This document shows, one piece after another, positions 25,778-35,758 of a DNA stretch of 64,000 nt (positions within the stretch are counted from its first letter, which is position 1; each line of letters opens with the position of its first letter). The DNA is from Manganibacter manganicus (GTDB lineage: Bacteria > Pseudomonadota > Alphaproteobacteria > Rhizobiales > Rhizobiaceae). The position numbers and the translations under genes are program-made. Location of the stretch: assembly GCF_002075885.1 (NCBI RefSeq), contig NZ_MDET01000004.1, positions 1 through 64,000 of the forward strand, in the 5' to 3' direction. Below the pieces are notes generated by a model. It ran no database searches. It was given only the letters and a program-made list of their open reading frames with translations, and was not told the DNA's origin.

Positions 25778-27042
25778 GCGAGCCGTTGAAGATCGCCGAT
25801 GGGGCGGATTGGTTGCGTGACAGGCACTTGCAGCGCCTGCTTGCCGTGCTGGGCGAAGATGGCGAGCAGGCGCGCATTGCCGGTGGCGCGGTGCGCAACG
25901 CGCTGTTCGGCCAGCCGGTCGCCGATGTCGATATCGCCACCACCACCTTGCCGGAAGAAACGATGCGTCGCGCCATGGCGGCCGGGCTCAAGCCTGTGCC
26001 GACCGGCATCGAGCACGGCACGGTGACAGTAGTGGCCGGCGGGCAGCCGTTCGAGGTGACGACGCTGCGCGCCGATGTCGAGACGGACGGCCGCCGCGCC
26101 AAGGTGTCGTTCGGGCGCGACTGGGCCAGAGACGCCGAGCGGCGCGACTTCACCATCAACGCGCTTTATGCGGAGGCCGACGGCACGGTAATCGACCTTG
26201 TCGGCGGTGTCGCCGATATCGCGGCGCGGCGGCTGCGCTTCATCGGCGATGCGGAAGCCCGCATCCGCGAGGATTATTTGCGCATCCTGCGCTTTTTCCG
26301 TTTCTTTGCCTGGTATGGCGACGGTCGGCCGGATGCCGAAGGGCTGAAAGCCTGCGCGCGGCTGAAAGAAGGGCTGGACCGACTTTCGGCAGAGCGGGTC
26401 TGGTCGGAACTGAAAAAGCTGCTTTCGGCGCCCGATCCCGCCCGCGCGCTGTTGTGGATGCGCCAGGCGGGCGTGCTGTCGCGTATCCTGCCGGAAAGCG
26501 AGAAATGGGGCATCGATGCCATACACGGACTGGTAGAGGCCGAGCGCGCGCTCGGCTGGGAGCCCGATGCGATGCTCAGGCTGGAATCGATGGTGCCGCC
26601 GGACGCGGCGCGCATGAAGGCGCTGGCCGAGCGGCTGCGGTTTTCCGGCGACGAAGCGAATCGCTTGCAACGCTGGGCGCTGGCTTCTGCCGTAGGGCCA
26701 AAGACGACCGAAGGCACGCTGGCAAAACGGCTCTATCTGGGCGACAGGCAGGCGACAACGGACCGGCTCCGGCTGGCGCTGGTCTCGGCCCGGTCGCGCG
26801 CCGTGCAGGACGATACGGCGCTGATTGAAGCCGGCGGCCTGTCACGCCAGCTTGGTTTTGCATTGAAATGGCAAAGGCCGGTTTTCCCGATCAAGGGCGC
26901 GGATTTGACCGCCCTTGGCGTTCCTGCCGGGCCAAGGCTTGGAAGGCAGTTGAAGGCGCTGGAAACGGCTTGGATCGACAGCGGCTTTGCGCTGGATCGC
27001 GCGGGTTTGCTGGCGCGAGCTGAGAAACTGATTCAAGATTGA
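25774..27042 (+). CDS. cca: CCA tRNA nucleotidyltransferase / poly(A) polymerase family protein
   Basis: A 422-residue class II nucleotidyltransferase that is likely to add or repair tRNA CCA ends. The head domain has IAGGAVRNAL and the metal-binding pair VADVDIATT (about residues 31-51). The neck motif RRDFTINALY (about 125-134) and the RILRFFRFFA basic segment follow. The start is GTG 25774, overlapping the Nudix stop. CCA-adding and poly(A) polymerase activities cannot be separated by eye; in alphaproteobacteria a single gene of this type usually acts as the CCA enzyme. Confidence 0.87.
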   Translation: MSEPLKIADGADWLRDRHLQRLLAVLGEDGEQARIAGGAVRNALFGQPVADVDIATTTLPEETMRRAMAAGLKPVPTGIEHGTVTVVAGGQPFEVTTLRADVETDGRRAKVSFGRDWARDAERRDFTINALYAEADGTVIDLVGGVADIAARRLRFIGDAEARIREDYLRILRFFRFFAWYGDGRPDAEGLKACARLKEGLDRLSAERVWSELKKLLSAPDPARALLWMRQAGVLSRILPESEKWGIDAIHGLVEAERALGWEPDAMLRLESMVPPDAARMKALAERLRFSGDEANRLQRWALASAVGPKTTEGTLAKRLYLGDRQATTDRLRLALVSARSRAVQDDTALIEAGGLSRQLGFALKWQRPVFPIKGADLTALGVPAGPRLGRQLKALETAWIDSGFALDRAGLLARAEKLIQD

Positions 27043-27167
27043 GATGATCCGGCATTCCGGTTGCAATGCCGATTCCGCTTTTACGCCGAACGTGTTGATT
27101 ACCTTGAGATAACGGCGTGCCGTGCCGCCCCATCGTGGAGAGGCACGACAAGGCAATAGGAATCTGT

Positions 27168-27353
27168 TCAGGCAGCGTCGCGCGCCTTTTCGATACGCGA
27201 GCGGATCGCGTCGATCATCGATTCACGGATGATGGTTTCACCATGCGTTTCGCGCATATGCTCGACGGCGCGGCGCATCACCTCGGCCTCTTCCTCGGCG
27301 CGGGTGTGCCATTCGCAGCCCGGCACGAGTGATCCGCAATGAAATTCCTTCAT
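27168..27353 (-). CDS. DUF1059 family small protein
   Basis: A 61-residue protein of the DUF1059 family. It starts MKEFHCGSLVPGCEW and contains a His in the helix AVEHMRETHGE; the Cys/His arrangement (CGSL..GCEW..H..H) suggests a small metal- or fold-stabilising site, which is inference. The ATG at 27353 is fixed by a strong AGGAGGAAGCC site; a longer frame to 27449 lacks one. It is convergent with the CCA-transferase gene and lies upstream of nothing on its own strand before hemF's end at 27457. Confidence 0.8.
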   Translation of the reverse strand: MKEFHCGSLVPGCEWHTRAEEEAEVMRRAVEHMRETHGETIIRESMIDAIRSRIEKARDAA

Positions 27354-27456
27354 GGCTTCCTCCTGGCCTGTTTCGATCGATCCCAAGCATAACACAAAAC
27401 CGGAGCGTAGGTTGCGGAAGGGTCGAAAAAACCGTGCTGCCTGCCTCAACCGGGCT

Positions 27457-28371
27457 TTACGGCCATTTCACCTGCGGCGGCATGGACGACAGGATCGAGG
27501 CGACATTGCCGCCGGTCTTCAGGCCGAACAGCGTGCCGCGATCGTAGAGCAGGTTGAATTCGACATAGCGGCCGCGCCGCACCAATTGCTCTTCGCGGTC
27601 CTCGTCGGTCCAGTTGGCGTTGAAGTTGCCGCGCAAGATATGCTGATAGGCGACCATGAAGGAGCGGCCGACATCCTGCACGAAGGCGAAATCGGCATTC
27701 CAGCCGCCTTTTTCCTCCGCCGAATGCAGCCAGTCGAAGAAGATGCCGCCGATGCCGCGCGCCTCGTCGCGGTGCGGCAGGTAGAAATACTCGTCGCACC
27801 ATTGCTTGAACCGGTCATAGTCGGCCACTGCGGCGTGTTTTTCGCAGGCAAAGCGCATGGCGCGGTGAAAGGCGATGGAATCGGGGTCGTCCTGGGTGCG
27901 GCGCCGGTCGAGCACAGGCGTCAGGTCGGCGCCGCCGCCGAACCATTGCCGGGAGGTGACGATCATGCGCGTGTTCATGTGCACGGCCGGAACATTGGGG
28001 TTCCAGGGATGCGCGATCAGCGAGATGCCGCTGGCCCAGAAGCGTGGATCTTCATCGGAGCCGGGAATCTGGGCGCGGAATTCCGGCGAGAACTCACCAT
28101 GTACAGTCGAAGTGTGAACGCCGACCTTCTCGAAGACGCGGCCGCGCATCACCGACATCATGCCGCCACCGCCTTCGCCGCCCTCGCGTTGCCACGGGGT
28201 CTGTTCGAAGCGGCCCGCCGCCCATGACGCATGCGGGCCGGTCAGTTCATCCTCGATGGCCTCGAAGCCGGCACAGATGCGGTCGCGCAGCGCCTCGAAC
28301 CAGTTTTGCGCCTTTTCCTTCCGGGCTTCAATGTCGGCGGGCAGGCCTGCGGGAATTTCGGGTCTCTGCAT
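27457..28371 (-). CDS. hemF: Oxygen-dependent coproporphyrinogen-III oxidase
   Basis: Cytoplasmic haem-biosynthesis enzyme performing the oxidative decarboxylation of coproporphyrinogen III to protoporphyrinogen IX. It has 304 residues, full length. Signature segments include [19 protein letters not shown] (near residues 142-151), [16 protein letters not shown] and the C-terminal [20 protein letters not shown] (abbreviated). The ATG at 28371 is well placed. The gene is monocistronic on the minus strand, divergent from the small gene at 28470. Confidence 0.97.
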   Translation of the reverse strand: MQRPEIPAGLPADIEARKEKAQNWFEALRDRICAGFEAIEDELTGPHASWAAGRFEQTPWQREGGEGGGGMMSVMRGRVFEKVGVHTSTVHGEFSPEFRAQIPGSDEDPRFWASGISLIAHPWNPNVPAVHMNTRMIVTSRQWFGGGADLTPVLDRRRTQDDPDSIAFHRAMRFACEKHAAVADYDRFKQWCDEYFYLPHRDEARGIGGIFFDWLHSAEEKGGWNADFAFVQDVGRSFMVAYQHILRGNFNANWTDEDREEQLVRRGRYVEFNLLYDRGTLFGLKTGGNVASILSSMPPQVKWP

Positions 28372-28469
28372 TGGGCTGTTCCCGTGACCGGTGGCGGAGG
28401 GTGCGATTTGACTCGTATTTTTACCGCGCGATCCCTAATCTGTTGGCAGATAGGGTCAAGGAGACTTTT

Positions 28470-28727
28470 TTGCGCACCCCGGCACGGCCCGCGCTGGATG
28501 GCCTGAAGAAAAGACTCGAACGCGGTCGCACTGAGCGCGAGCGCATGCCGCGCGACGGCTTCCTGCGTGAGACATTCGTGCTGCCTCGCCCGGATGCGCG
28601 GCTGAAAGCGCAGGAATGGTTCGAACGCTGGCCCAAGCAGGCCTACTGGACCGAAATCGAGAGCTGGTTCGAGCGTCCGGGCGACGTGATCGAATTCACC
28701 ATCAGGCGATTGCCGGCGGCGGATTAG
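28470..28727 (+). CDS. Small conserved-looking protein, TTG start
   Basis: An 85-residue, strongly charged protein not assigned to a named family. The first half is Arg/Lys-rich (LKKRLERGRTERERMP). The second half, with Trp and Phe residues (AQEWFERWPKQAYWTEIESWFE), looks like a folded small domain. The start is set by AAGGAG (28458-28463), 6 nt before a TTG at 28470; no ATG is available in this frame. An earlier GTG at 28401 touches its own GGAGG and is less likely. It lies divergent from hemF. Confidence 0.55.
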   Translation: MRTPARPALDGLKKRLERGRTERERMPRDGFLRETFVLPRPDARLKAQEWFERWPKQAYWTEIESWFERPGDVIEFTIRRLPAAD

Positions 28728-28782
28728 AGCTTGATCCCGAAGAGTTGCAGACTTTTCGAATAAGATCATGCGTTAAACAGAT
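28727..28782. repeat. Short degenerate intergenic repeat
   Basis: The sequence from AGAGCTTGATCCCGA to AAGATCATGCGTTAAACAG, just after the 85-residue gene, has the form of a common rhizobial palindromic module. Its right half (TTCGAATAAGATCATGCGTT, 28757-28776) matches the inverse complement of bases 11323-11347 with few changes. Confidence 0.5.
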
Positions 28783-28844
28783 GCTTTCGCCGCCCGCTTT
28801 GCGCAGATCACTAGAGGCGGCGTCTCGCCCGATGCACCGTCCAG

Positions 28845-29306
28845 TCACCCGCCAAGCTGGCGTAGCGCCTCTCCCGCAACCATGGCCGTGGCGAGCGCGA
28901 CATTGAGGCTGCGCGCGCCCGCATGCATGGGAATGAGCAGCCGTTCATCGGCTGCCTTATGGACATGATCCGGCACGCCGGCGGATTCGCGGCCCAGAAG
29001 CAGGATGTCGTCGGCGGCGAAGATGAATTCCGTATAGGGCCGGGCGGCTTTGGTGGAAAGCAGCACCAGCCTGCGGTCGCTTTGCACGCGCCACGCTTCA
29101 AAGGCCTGCCAGTCGGCATGGCGGGTGAGGCTTGCCATTTCGAGATAATCCATACCGGCGCGCCTCAGGTTGCGGTCGGACAGCGTGAAGCCCGCCGGCT
29201 CTATGATATCCACCGCCAGTCCCATGCATGCCGCGAAGCGCAGGATGGTGCCGGTATTGCCGGCAATATCGGGTTGATAGAGAGCGATGCGGAACGGACT
29301 GGTCAT
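28845..29306 (-). CDS. trmL: tRNA (cytidine(34)-2'-O)-methyltransferase
   Basis: SPOUT-fold methyltransferase that modifies the wobble ribose of tRNA-Leu isoacceptors. It has 153 residues, typical of TrmL. N-terminal ALYQPDIAGNTGTILRFAA (residues about 8-26), the AGMDYLE block, and the C-terminal knot segment with LLGRESAGVPDHVH and RSLNVALATAM are present. ATG 29306 is chosen by alignment with the family start; 17 extra upstream residues are possible to 29357 but unlikely. Confidence 0.93.
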   Translation of the reverse strand: MTSPFRIALYQPDIAGNTGTILRFAACMGLAVDIIEPAGFTLSDRNLRRAGMDYLEMASLTRHADWQAFEAWRVQSDRRLVLLSTKAARPYTEFIFAADDILLLGRESAGVPDHVHKAADERLLIPMHAGARSLNVALATAMVAGEALRQLGG

Positions 29307-29725
29307 TTCGGCGCGCTCGTCTCGCGTGGCCGGATGGTCACAGTGGATTTCGGGCAATCACGTTCGCTCTGCCGCAGGGTGGTCATTTGCAGCGAATGCG
29401 TGTATGAGGCGCCCATTGTCAACTCGAACCGACGGAGGCGGATATGAAATTTGTGACGATCGCATATATGCGCCACCCACTTCGCAGGCGCTCCGCCTGA
29501 CGGCAACCGGTTCGACGCTTTCCTGAATACAGGCATCATCGAGACGTTTGCGCTGGGCCTTTTCGGCCTCGAACGGTTGTGATTGCGTTCCTATCTGTCT
29601 GCGACGGGCCGTCAAGCGGCCGACTTCAATTCGAAAAACCATTTTCGCGCTTTGGGGCTTCGGCTCCCGCCCGATCCGAATTTCTTCTGGTTCGCCGGGC
29701 AAGCGCCGCAAGACGAGACAAGACC
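29307..29725. other. Intergenic region between trmL and the ABC exporter pair
   Basis: A 419-nt region with no intact recognisable gene. A good ribosome site (GGAGG at 29434-29438) precedes an 18-codon frame at 29444-29500 (MKFVTIAYM..). A shift of frame near 29466 would let it continue to a stop at 29582 with protein-like sequence (THFAGAPPDGNRFDAF..). This may be a decayed or frameshifted small gene, or chance. The exporter promoter must also lie here. Confidence 0.35.
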
Positions 29726-31612
29726 ATGTTTAGCTGGTTTGAACGAAGACTTGATGCTTTTCCTGCTGCCGAGCCCGTCGAGCCGCCGAAGACGCTGATT
29801 GCCTTTTGCTGGCACTTCACCAGGCCGGCTTGGCCGTTCGTGCTGCTGGCCGCCGTGCTGATGGCCATAATCGCCGTGATCGAGGTGTGGATGTTCGGCT
29901 TCCTCGGCCACATCGTCGATTGGCTCTCCGCGCAGAACCGCGACACCTTCCTGCAAACGGAATGGTGGAAGCTGGCCGGTATGGCGCTGGTCGTCGGCGT
30001 GGCGCTGCCCGCGCTGGTCGTGCTGTCGTCGTTGAACACCTACCAGACGCTGTTCGGCAACTATCCGATGCGCATACGCTGGCAGGTGCATCGCTACCTC
30101 ATCAACCAGTCGATGGCGTTCTACCAGGACGAGTTCGCCGGCCGCATTGCCACCAAGCTGATGCAGACAGCGCTGGCCGTGCGCGAGACGGTGATCAAGT
30201 TCGCCGAGGTGCTGAACTACGTCGTGGTCTATTTCCTCGGTATGCTGGTCATCCTCGGCTCGTCCGACTGGCGGCTGGCCGCGCCGATGGTGCTGTGGCT
30301 GGCCGGCTATCTCCTGGCGCTGCGCTATTTCATCCCGCGCCTCGGCAAAGTATCGCAGGCACAGGCCGACGCGCGCTCGATGATGACGGGCCGCATCGTC
30401 GACAGCTACACCAACATCCAGACGGTGAAGCTGTTCTCACACGGCCGGCGCGAATCCGACTATGCGCGGCAGGGCATGGCCGAATTCCTGGAGACGGCCT
30501 ATGCGCAAGCCCGGCTCATCAGCAAGTTCTATATGGTCGTCTACGGCCTGAATTCGGCCCTCCTGATCGGCGTCGGCGCGCTGTCTATCGGCCTGTGGCT
30601 GAACGGGGTGGTGACCGTCGGCGCCGTCGCGGTGGTGGTCGGCTTGGTGCTGCGCCTCTACGGCATGTCGCAATGGATCATGTGGGAGGTGTCGAGCCTG
30701 TTCGAGAATATCGGTACGGTGCAGGATGGTATCTCGTCGATTTCGCTGCCGCGGCTGGTCGAGGACAAGCCCGGCGCCAGGGATATCGTCGTGGAGCGTG
30801 GCGAGATTCGTTTCGACCGGATGGGCTTCCATTACGGCAAGGGCAAGGGCGTCATCGAGAACCTGTCGCTGACGATAAAGCCGGGCGAAAAGGTCGGGCT
30901 GGTCGGGCGCTCGGGCGCCGGCAAGTCCACGCTGGTGAATCTCCTGCTGCGTTTCTATGACATTGAAAGCGGCCGCATTCTGATCGACGGGCAGGATATT
31001 GCCGACGTGACGCAGGATTCGCTGCGCGCCGCCATCGGCATGGTCACGCAGGACACCTCGCTGCTGCATCGCTCGGTGCGCGAAAACATTCTCTATGGCA
31101 GGCCGGATGCCGGCGAGGAGGCGATGCTGGAGGCGGCGCGGCGCGCCGAGGCACTGGGCTTCATCCCCGAACTCGCCGACGCCAAGGGCCGCACCGGCTT
31201 CGACGCCCATGTCGGCGAGCGCGGCGTTAAATTGTCGGGCGGCCAGCGGCAGCGTATCGCCATCGCCCGCGTCATGCTGAAGGATGCGCCGATCCTGATT
31301 CTCGACGAGGCCACTTCGGCGCTGGATTCAGAGGTCGAGGCAGCGATCCAGGAGAACCTCTACAGGCTGATGGAAGGCAAGACAGTGATTGCCATCGCGC
31401 ACCGGCTTTCCACCATCGCGGCGATGGATCGGCTGGTGGTGATGGATCAGGGCGAAATCATCGAGCAGGGCACGCATGACGAACTGGTTGCGCAGGGCGG
31501 GCTCTATGCCCAATTGTGGCGGCGGCAGTCGGGCGGCTTCCTGCCGGACGACGGCCAGAGCGAGCCGGCAGCGAGAATGAAGCTGGAGATGCGGGAAGAA
31601 GCGGCGGAGTGA
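29726..31612 (+). CDS. ABC exporter, fused membrane and ATPase domains (first of pair)
   Basis: A 628-residue half-transporter with an N-terminal six-helix exporter domain (about residues 30-330) and a C-terminal ATPase. Walker A is GRSGAGKST, the signature LSGGQ is followed by RQRIAIARV, Walker B is ILILDEATSALDSE, and the H-loop is AIAHRLSTIA. The conserved helix segment FAGRIATKLMQTALAVRE and MTGRIVDSYTNIQTVKLF matches the same positions in the next gene. It joins that gene by a TGATG overlap, so the two probably form a heterodimer. The substrate is unknown. Confidence 0.9.
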   Translation: MFSWFERRLDAFPAAEPVEPPKTLIAFCWHFTRPAWPFVLLAAVLMAIIAVIEVWMFGFLGHIVDWLSAQNRDTFLQTEWWKLAGMALVVGVALPALVVLSSLNTYQTLFGNYPMRIRWQVHRYLINQSMAFYQDEFAGRIATKLMQTALAVRETVIKFAEVLNYVVVYFLGMLVILGSSDWRLAAPMVLWLAGYLLALRYFIPRLGKVSQAQADARSMMTGRIVDSYTNIQTVKLFSHGRRESDYARQGMAEFLETAYAQARLISKFYMVVYGLNSALLIGVGALSIGLWLNGVVTVGAVAVVVGLVLRLYGMSQWIMWEVSSLFENIGTVQDGISSISLPRLVEDKPGARDIVVERGEIRFDRMGFHYGKGKGVIENLSLTIKPGEKVGLVGRSGAGKSTLVNLLLRFYDIESGRILIDGQDIADVTQDSLRAAIGMVTQDTSLLHRSVRENILYGRPDAGEEAMLEAARRAEALGFIPELADAKGRTGFDAHVGERGVKLSGGQRQRIAIARVMLKDAPILILDEATSALDSEVEAAIQENLYRLMEGKTVIAIAHRLSTIAAMDRLVVMDQGEIIEQGTHDELVAQGGLYAQLWRRQSGGFLPDDGQSEPAARMKLEMREEAAE

Positions 31613-33495
31613 TGAACGCAGTCTATCGCTGGTTCGAGAACTGGGTCTATCCGTTCCGGGAGCCGGCGAAACTCAGGCCACCGGCGACGGTTATCGGCTT
31701 CATATGGCACTATGTCGGGCAGGCGCGCATGGCCTTCTTCGCCATGCTGGTCATCGGCGGCATTGCGCCACTGGTGGAGGCCGGACTGTTCTACTTCGTC
31801 GGCCGGCTGGTCGATATTCTCGACCAGTTGCCGGAAGGCGGGCGAAGCTGGGTCACTCTTTGGCACGTCGCCGGCTGGGAACTGGTCTTCATGGTCATGG
31901 TGGTGCTGGTCATCCGCACCGTCGTTGTCGGCCTGTCGGCGCTGGTGGACGAACAGACCATCGTGCCCGGCTTCTTCAACCTGGTACGCTGGCAGGCGCA
32001 CCGGCATGTCTCGCGCCAGTCCTACACCTTCTTTCAGAACGATTTCGCCGGGCGCATCGCCACGAAAGTGTGGCAGGCGGGGCAGGCGACCGGCGACCTG
32101 ATGGAAAGCTTCATCGAGGTCGTCTGGTTCATGGTCGTCTATACGGTGACGACGCTGGTGCTGGTGGCGGGGCTCGACTGGCGGCTGGCGGCGCTGGTGG
32201 CGATCTGGATCGCCGCCTTTGGGCTTCTGGCGCGGCGCTATCTGCCGGCGATCCGCAAGCATGCCGAAGCCAATGCCGAAGCCGGCTCGATGATCAATGG
32301 CCGCATCGTCGATTCCTATTCCAATGTGCAGACGCTGAAACTTTTCGCCGCCGATGGCGACGACCGTTATATCCGCTCCGGCTTCGACATCTATCTCGCC
32401 GCGCTCAAGCCGTTCACACGGCAATTGACTGGGGTGCGCATGGCGCTGACGGCGCTGTCGGGCGCCATGATCACGGCGATCGCGTGCTTCGCCATCTATC
32501 TGTGGCTGGAAGGGCGTATCACGGTCGGCGCGGTCGCCTTTACGCTGTCGCTGGTCCTGCGGCTCAATATGCTGCTCGGCCGGCTGATGATGCAGTTGAA
32601 CGGAATCCTGCGCAATCTCGGCGTGCTGGAGAATTCCAAGGCGCTGATCTCGCAGCCGCTCGGCCTGGTGGACAGCCCGGATGCCAGGGAACTCGGCGTG
32701 ACCGGCGGGCGTATCGATGTACAAGATCTGCGCTTCCACTACGGCAAGGGCGCGGGGGTGCTCGAAAACATCAATCTCACGATCAGGCCGGGCGAGAAGG
32801 TCGGGCTGATCGGACCGTCGGGTGCCGGCAAGACGACACTCGCCAACCTGATCCTGCGGCTTTACGACCTCGAAGGCGGCCATATCAGCATTGACGGGCA
32901 GGACATTGCCGGCGTCACGCAGAATTCGCTGCGCGCCAATATCGGCGTGGTCAGCCAGGAAACGGCGCTGTTCCACCGCTCGCTGCGCGACAATATCAAA
33001 CTCGGCATGGAAGAGGCGAGCGATGCGCAAGTGAAGGCGGCGGCAAGACGCGCGGAGGCGGACGAGTTCATCCTGTCGCTCGAGGACAATCGCGGACGCG
33101 AGGGTTACGACGCCTTTGTCGGCGAGCGCGGCGTCAAGCTTTCCGGTGGCCAGCGCCAGCGCATCGCCATTGCGCGGCTTTTCCTGAAGGACGCGCCTAT
33201 CCTCATTCTGGACGAGGCGACCTCGGCGCTGGATTCCGATATCGAGGCGGCGATCCAGGAAAATCTTTCCCGGCTCATGCAGGGCAAGACCGTGATCGCG
33301 ATTGCGCACCGGCTTTCCACCATCGCCGCGCTCGACCGGCTGATCGTGCTCGACCGTGGCCGTATCGTCGAGGAAGGCACGCATGATGAACTTGTGACTC
33401 TGGACGGGCTTTATGCGCGGCTGTGGAAACGCCAGTCGGGCGGCTTCCTGTTCAATGAGGAAAGCCCGCTGGAGGAAACCCGGCCAGCGGAATAG
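31612..33495 (+). CDS. ABC exporter, fused membrane and ATPase domains (second of pair)
   Basis: A 627-residue paralogue of the preceding exporter, with the same domain order. It has Walker A GPSGAGKTT, LSGGQ followed by RQRIAIARLF, Walker B ILILDEATSALDSD and the same H-loop segment. Both ATP sites look canonical, so this would be a symmetric-competent heterodimer. The ATG overlaps the previous stop. The downstream neighbour is the cytochrome bc1 operon after a 356-nt gap, but no functional link is implied. Confidence 0.9.
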   Translation: MNAVYRWFENWVYPFREPAKLRPPATVIGFIWHYVGQARMAFFAMLVIGGIAPLVEAGLFYFVGRLVDILDQLPEGGRSWVTLWHVAGWELVFMVMVVLVIRTVVVGLSALVDEQTIVPGFFNLVRWQAHRHVSRQSYTFFQNDFAGRIATKVWQAGQATGDLMESFIEVVWFMVVYTVTTLVLVAGLDWRLAALVAIWIAAFGLLARRYLPAIRKHAEANAEAGSMINGRIVDSYSNVQTLKLFAADGDDRYIRSGFDIYLAALKPFTRQLTGVRMALTALSGAMITAIACFAIYLWLEGRITVGAVAFTLSLVLRLNMLLGRLMMQLNGILRNLGVLENSKALISQPLGLVDSPDARELGVTGGRIDVQDLRFHYGKGAGVLENINLTIRPGEKVGLIGPSGAGKTTLANLILRLYDLEGGHISIDGQDIAGVTQNSLRANIGVVSQETALFHRSLRDNIKLGMEEASDAQVKAAARRAEADEFILSLEDNRGREGYDAFVGERGVKLSGGQRQRIAIARLFLKDAPILILDEATSALDSDIEAAIQENLSRLMQGKTVIAIAHRLSTIAALDRLIVLDRGRIVEEGTHDELVTLDGLYARLWKRQSGGFLFNEESPLEETRPAE

Positions 33496-33851
33496 ATCGG
33501 TGTAGATTGCCCCCGGCGCTTGTTGCGCGGGCGGCGGCGTGACGATTCGGCGTCCGCGATCACGATATCCCCAACGCCTTGCCGGCGCAGCGCGGCACCA
33601 AGTGCCTGCAACAGGCCGCGAGCATGATTTGACGTGTGCCAGCAAGGCTTTGCGGCCGATGTGCGGCCATGCCCGCGACAATCTGCCCATATCCTCTCTC
33701 GCGACTGGACAAAAACGGGCTTCACGCATAAACCGAAGCCAAATGCCGGAGGGATACGCTAGCCTGATCGCCATGCGCTGTCGGGTTGGTGTTATTGAGC
33801 GGGGACAAGAGCTCGCCTTTGGCAAGGAAGAGGCGAAAGGATCATGCACCC
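33496..33851. other. Intergenic region before petABC
   Basis: A 356-nt GC-rich region. No intact gene, terminator or known RNA was recognised. It should hold the petA promoter and leader; the last 20 nt contain GAAAGGATC, the probable petA ribosome site. Confidence 0.4.
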
Positions 33852-34412
33852 GTGAGCGCTACCGATACCCACGATCCCAACCGTCGTGACTTTCTTTACG
33901 TCGCCACCGGCATGGCCGGCGTGGTCGGCGCGGGCGCTTTTGCCTGGCCGTTCATCGACCAGATGCGGCCGGACGCCTCGACGCTGGCCCTGGCTTCCGT
34001 GGAAGTCGATGTTTCCTCGTTGCAGCCCGGCTCCTCGCTGGTGGTCAAGTGGCGCGGCAAGCCGGTGGTCGTGCGCTACCGCACCGAGAAGGAAATGAAG
34101 GACGCCGAAGCGGTCAATCTCGGCGATCTCAAGGATCCGATCGCGCGCAACGCCAATCTTCCGTCCGACGCGCCTGCGACCGACGCCAACCGCACCGCCA
34201 AGGGCAAGGAAGCCTGGATGGTGATGGTGCAGGTGTGCACGCATCTCGGCTGCATCCCGCTCGGTCAGGAAGGCGAATATGGTGGCTGGTTCTGCCCGTG
34301 CCATGGCTCGGTCTACGATACCGCCGGGCGCATCCGCCATGGACCGGCGCCGGAGAATATGGCTGTGCCGGTTTATGAGTTCATTTCCGATTCCAAAGTA
34401 CGCATCGGCTGA
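33852..34412 (+). CDS. petA: Ubiquinol-cytochrome c reductase iron-sulfur (Rieske) subunit
   Basis: Rieske protein of the cytochrome bc1 complex, which passes electrons from ubiquinol to cytochrome c1. It has 186 residues. A twin-arginine-type N-terminus ([11 protein letters not shown], residues 10-20) leads into the single membrane anchor. The 2Fe-2S ligands lie in CTHLGC (129-134) and CPCHGS (148-153), whose cysteines also form the stabilising disulphide. The start is GTG 33852 with AAAGGA about 11 nt upstream; no in-frame ATG gives a better start. petB follows after 16 nt. Confidence 0.96.
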   Translation: MSATDTHDPNRRDFLYVATGMAGVVGAGAFAWPFIDQMRPDASTLALASVEVDVSSLQPGSSLVVKWRGKPVVVRYRTEKEMKDAEAVNLGDLKDPIARNANLPSDAPATDANRTAKGKEAWMVMVQVCTHLGCIPLGQEGEYGGWFCPCHGSVYDTAGRIRHGPAPENMAVPVYEFISDSKVRIG

Positions 34413-34428
34413 GGCAGGGGATATTGTC

Positions 34429-35730
34429 ATGAGCGAGGGACACTCGACCTACACGCCGAAAACCGGGATCGGACGCTGGTTCGACGCCCGCATGCCTCTG
34501 CCGAGGCTGGTCCATGACAGCTTCGTCGCCTATCCGGTGCCGCGCAACCTGAATTATGCGTGGACCTTCGGCGGCATCCTGTCGATCATGCTGGTGGCGC
34601 AGGTCCTGACCGGCATCGTACTGGCCATGCATTACACGGCCGATACCGGGCTTGCCTTCGATTCGGTCGAAAAGATCATGCGCGACGTGAATTCCGGCTG
34701 GATGCTGCGCTATCTGCACGCCAACGGCGCCTCGTTCTTCTTCGTCGCCGTCTATATTCACATTTTTCGTGGTCTCTATTACGGCTCCTACAAGGCGCCG
34801 CGCGAGCTTCTGTGGATTCTCGGCTGCATCATCTACCTTTTGATGATGGCGACCGGCTTCATGGGCTATGTGCTGCCCTGGGGGCAGATGAGTTTCTGGG
34901 GCGCCACCGTCATCACCGGCTTCTTCAGCGCCATTCCGCTGGTCGGCGACTGGATCCAGCAGCTTCTGCTCGGCGGTTTCGCCGTTGGCGATCCGACGCT
35001 CAACCGCTTCTTCTCGTTGCACTACCTGCTGCCGTTCATGATTGCCGGTGTGGTCGTGCTGCATATCTGGGCGCTGCATGTCGTGGGGCAGAACAACCCG
35101 ACCGGCATCGAGGTGAAGTCGAAGACCGACGTGGTGGCGTTTACGCCCTATGCGACGATCAAGGACGCGTTCGGCATGATCGTGTTCCTGTTCATCTTCG
35201 CCTATTTCGTCTTCTACCTGCCGAACTATCTCGGCCATCCGGACAATTACACGGTCGCCAACCCGTTGAAGACCCCGGCGCACATCGTTCCCGAGTGGTA
35301 CTTCCTGCCGTTCTACGCGATCCTGCGCGCGATTACCTTCAATATCGGGCCGATCAACTCCAAGCTCGGCGGCGTGCTCGCCATGTTCGGCGCCATCGCC
35401 ATGCTGTTTCTGGTGCCGTGGCTGGATACGTCCAAGGTGCGTTCGGCGGTCTATCGGCCCTGGTACAAACTGTTCTTCTGGCTGTTCGTTGCCGATGCCA
35501 TCCTGCTTGGCTGGCTTGGTTCGCAGCCGGCGGAGGGTGCTTATGTGCTGATGGCGCAGCTTTGCACGCTGTTCTACTTCGCTTTCTTCCTGATCGTCAT
35601 GCCGGTTCTTGGCCTGATCGAGACGCCGCGCCGTCTGCCGAATTCGATCACGGAAGCGGTGCTGGAAAAGAACAAGGGTGGCGGCGGTCATCCGGCAGGG
35701 GCCGCGGCCGCGCCGGAAACCAAGGGCTGA
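34429..35730 (+). CDS. petB: Cytochrome b subunit of the bc1 complex
   Basis: Integral membrane di-haem cytochrome b, 433 residues with about eight helices. The haem-ligand histidines are seen in the second and fourth helices (for example [14 protein letters not shown] and [20 protein letters not shown], abbreviated). The Qo-site PEWY motif is intact in [14 protein letters not shown]. The C-terminus ends in a short Gly/Ala tail. The ATG at 34429 starts 16 nt after petA; the start is placed by the family N-terminus. Confidence 0.97.
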   Translation: MSEGHSTYTPKTGIGRWFDARMPLPRLVHDSFVAYPVPRNLNYAWTFGGILSIMLVAQVLTGIVLAMHYTADTGLAFDSVEKIMRDVNSGWMLRYLHANGASFFFVAVYIHIFRGLYYGSYKAPRELLWILGCIIYLLMMATGFMGYVLPWGQMSFWGATVITGFFSAIPLVGDWIQQLLLGGFAVGDPTLNRFFSLHYLLPFMIAGVVVLHIWALHVVGQNNPTGIEVKSKTDVVAFTPYATIKDAFGMIVFLFIFAYFVFYLPNYLGHPDNYTVANPLKTPAHIVPEWYFLPFYAILRAITFNIGPINSKLGGVLAMFGAIAMLFLVPWLDTSKVRSAVYRPWYKLFFWLFVADAILLGWLGSQPAEGAYVLMAQLCTLFYFAFFLIVMPVLGLIETPRRLPNSITEAVLEKNKGGGGHPAGAAAAPETKG

Positions 35731-35758
35731 GCGACAAGAGAATCCAGGGGATTTAGGC

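Noticed and set aside
27050..27071. Hairpin CGGCATT / AATGCCG after the CCA-transferase gene
   Set aside because: The stem is short and lacks a T tract, so I do not call it a terminator.
33411..33725. Minus-strand frame in the gap before petA
   Set aside because: It runs into the exporter gene on the other strand and has no start or motif support.
31504..33849. 781-codon open frame on the minus strand
   Set aside because: It is antisense to the second ABC exporter, whose motifs are all intact; the product is rich in Arg, His and Gln without recognisable domains.
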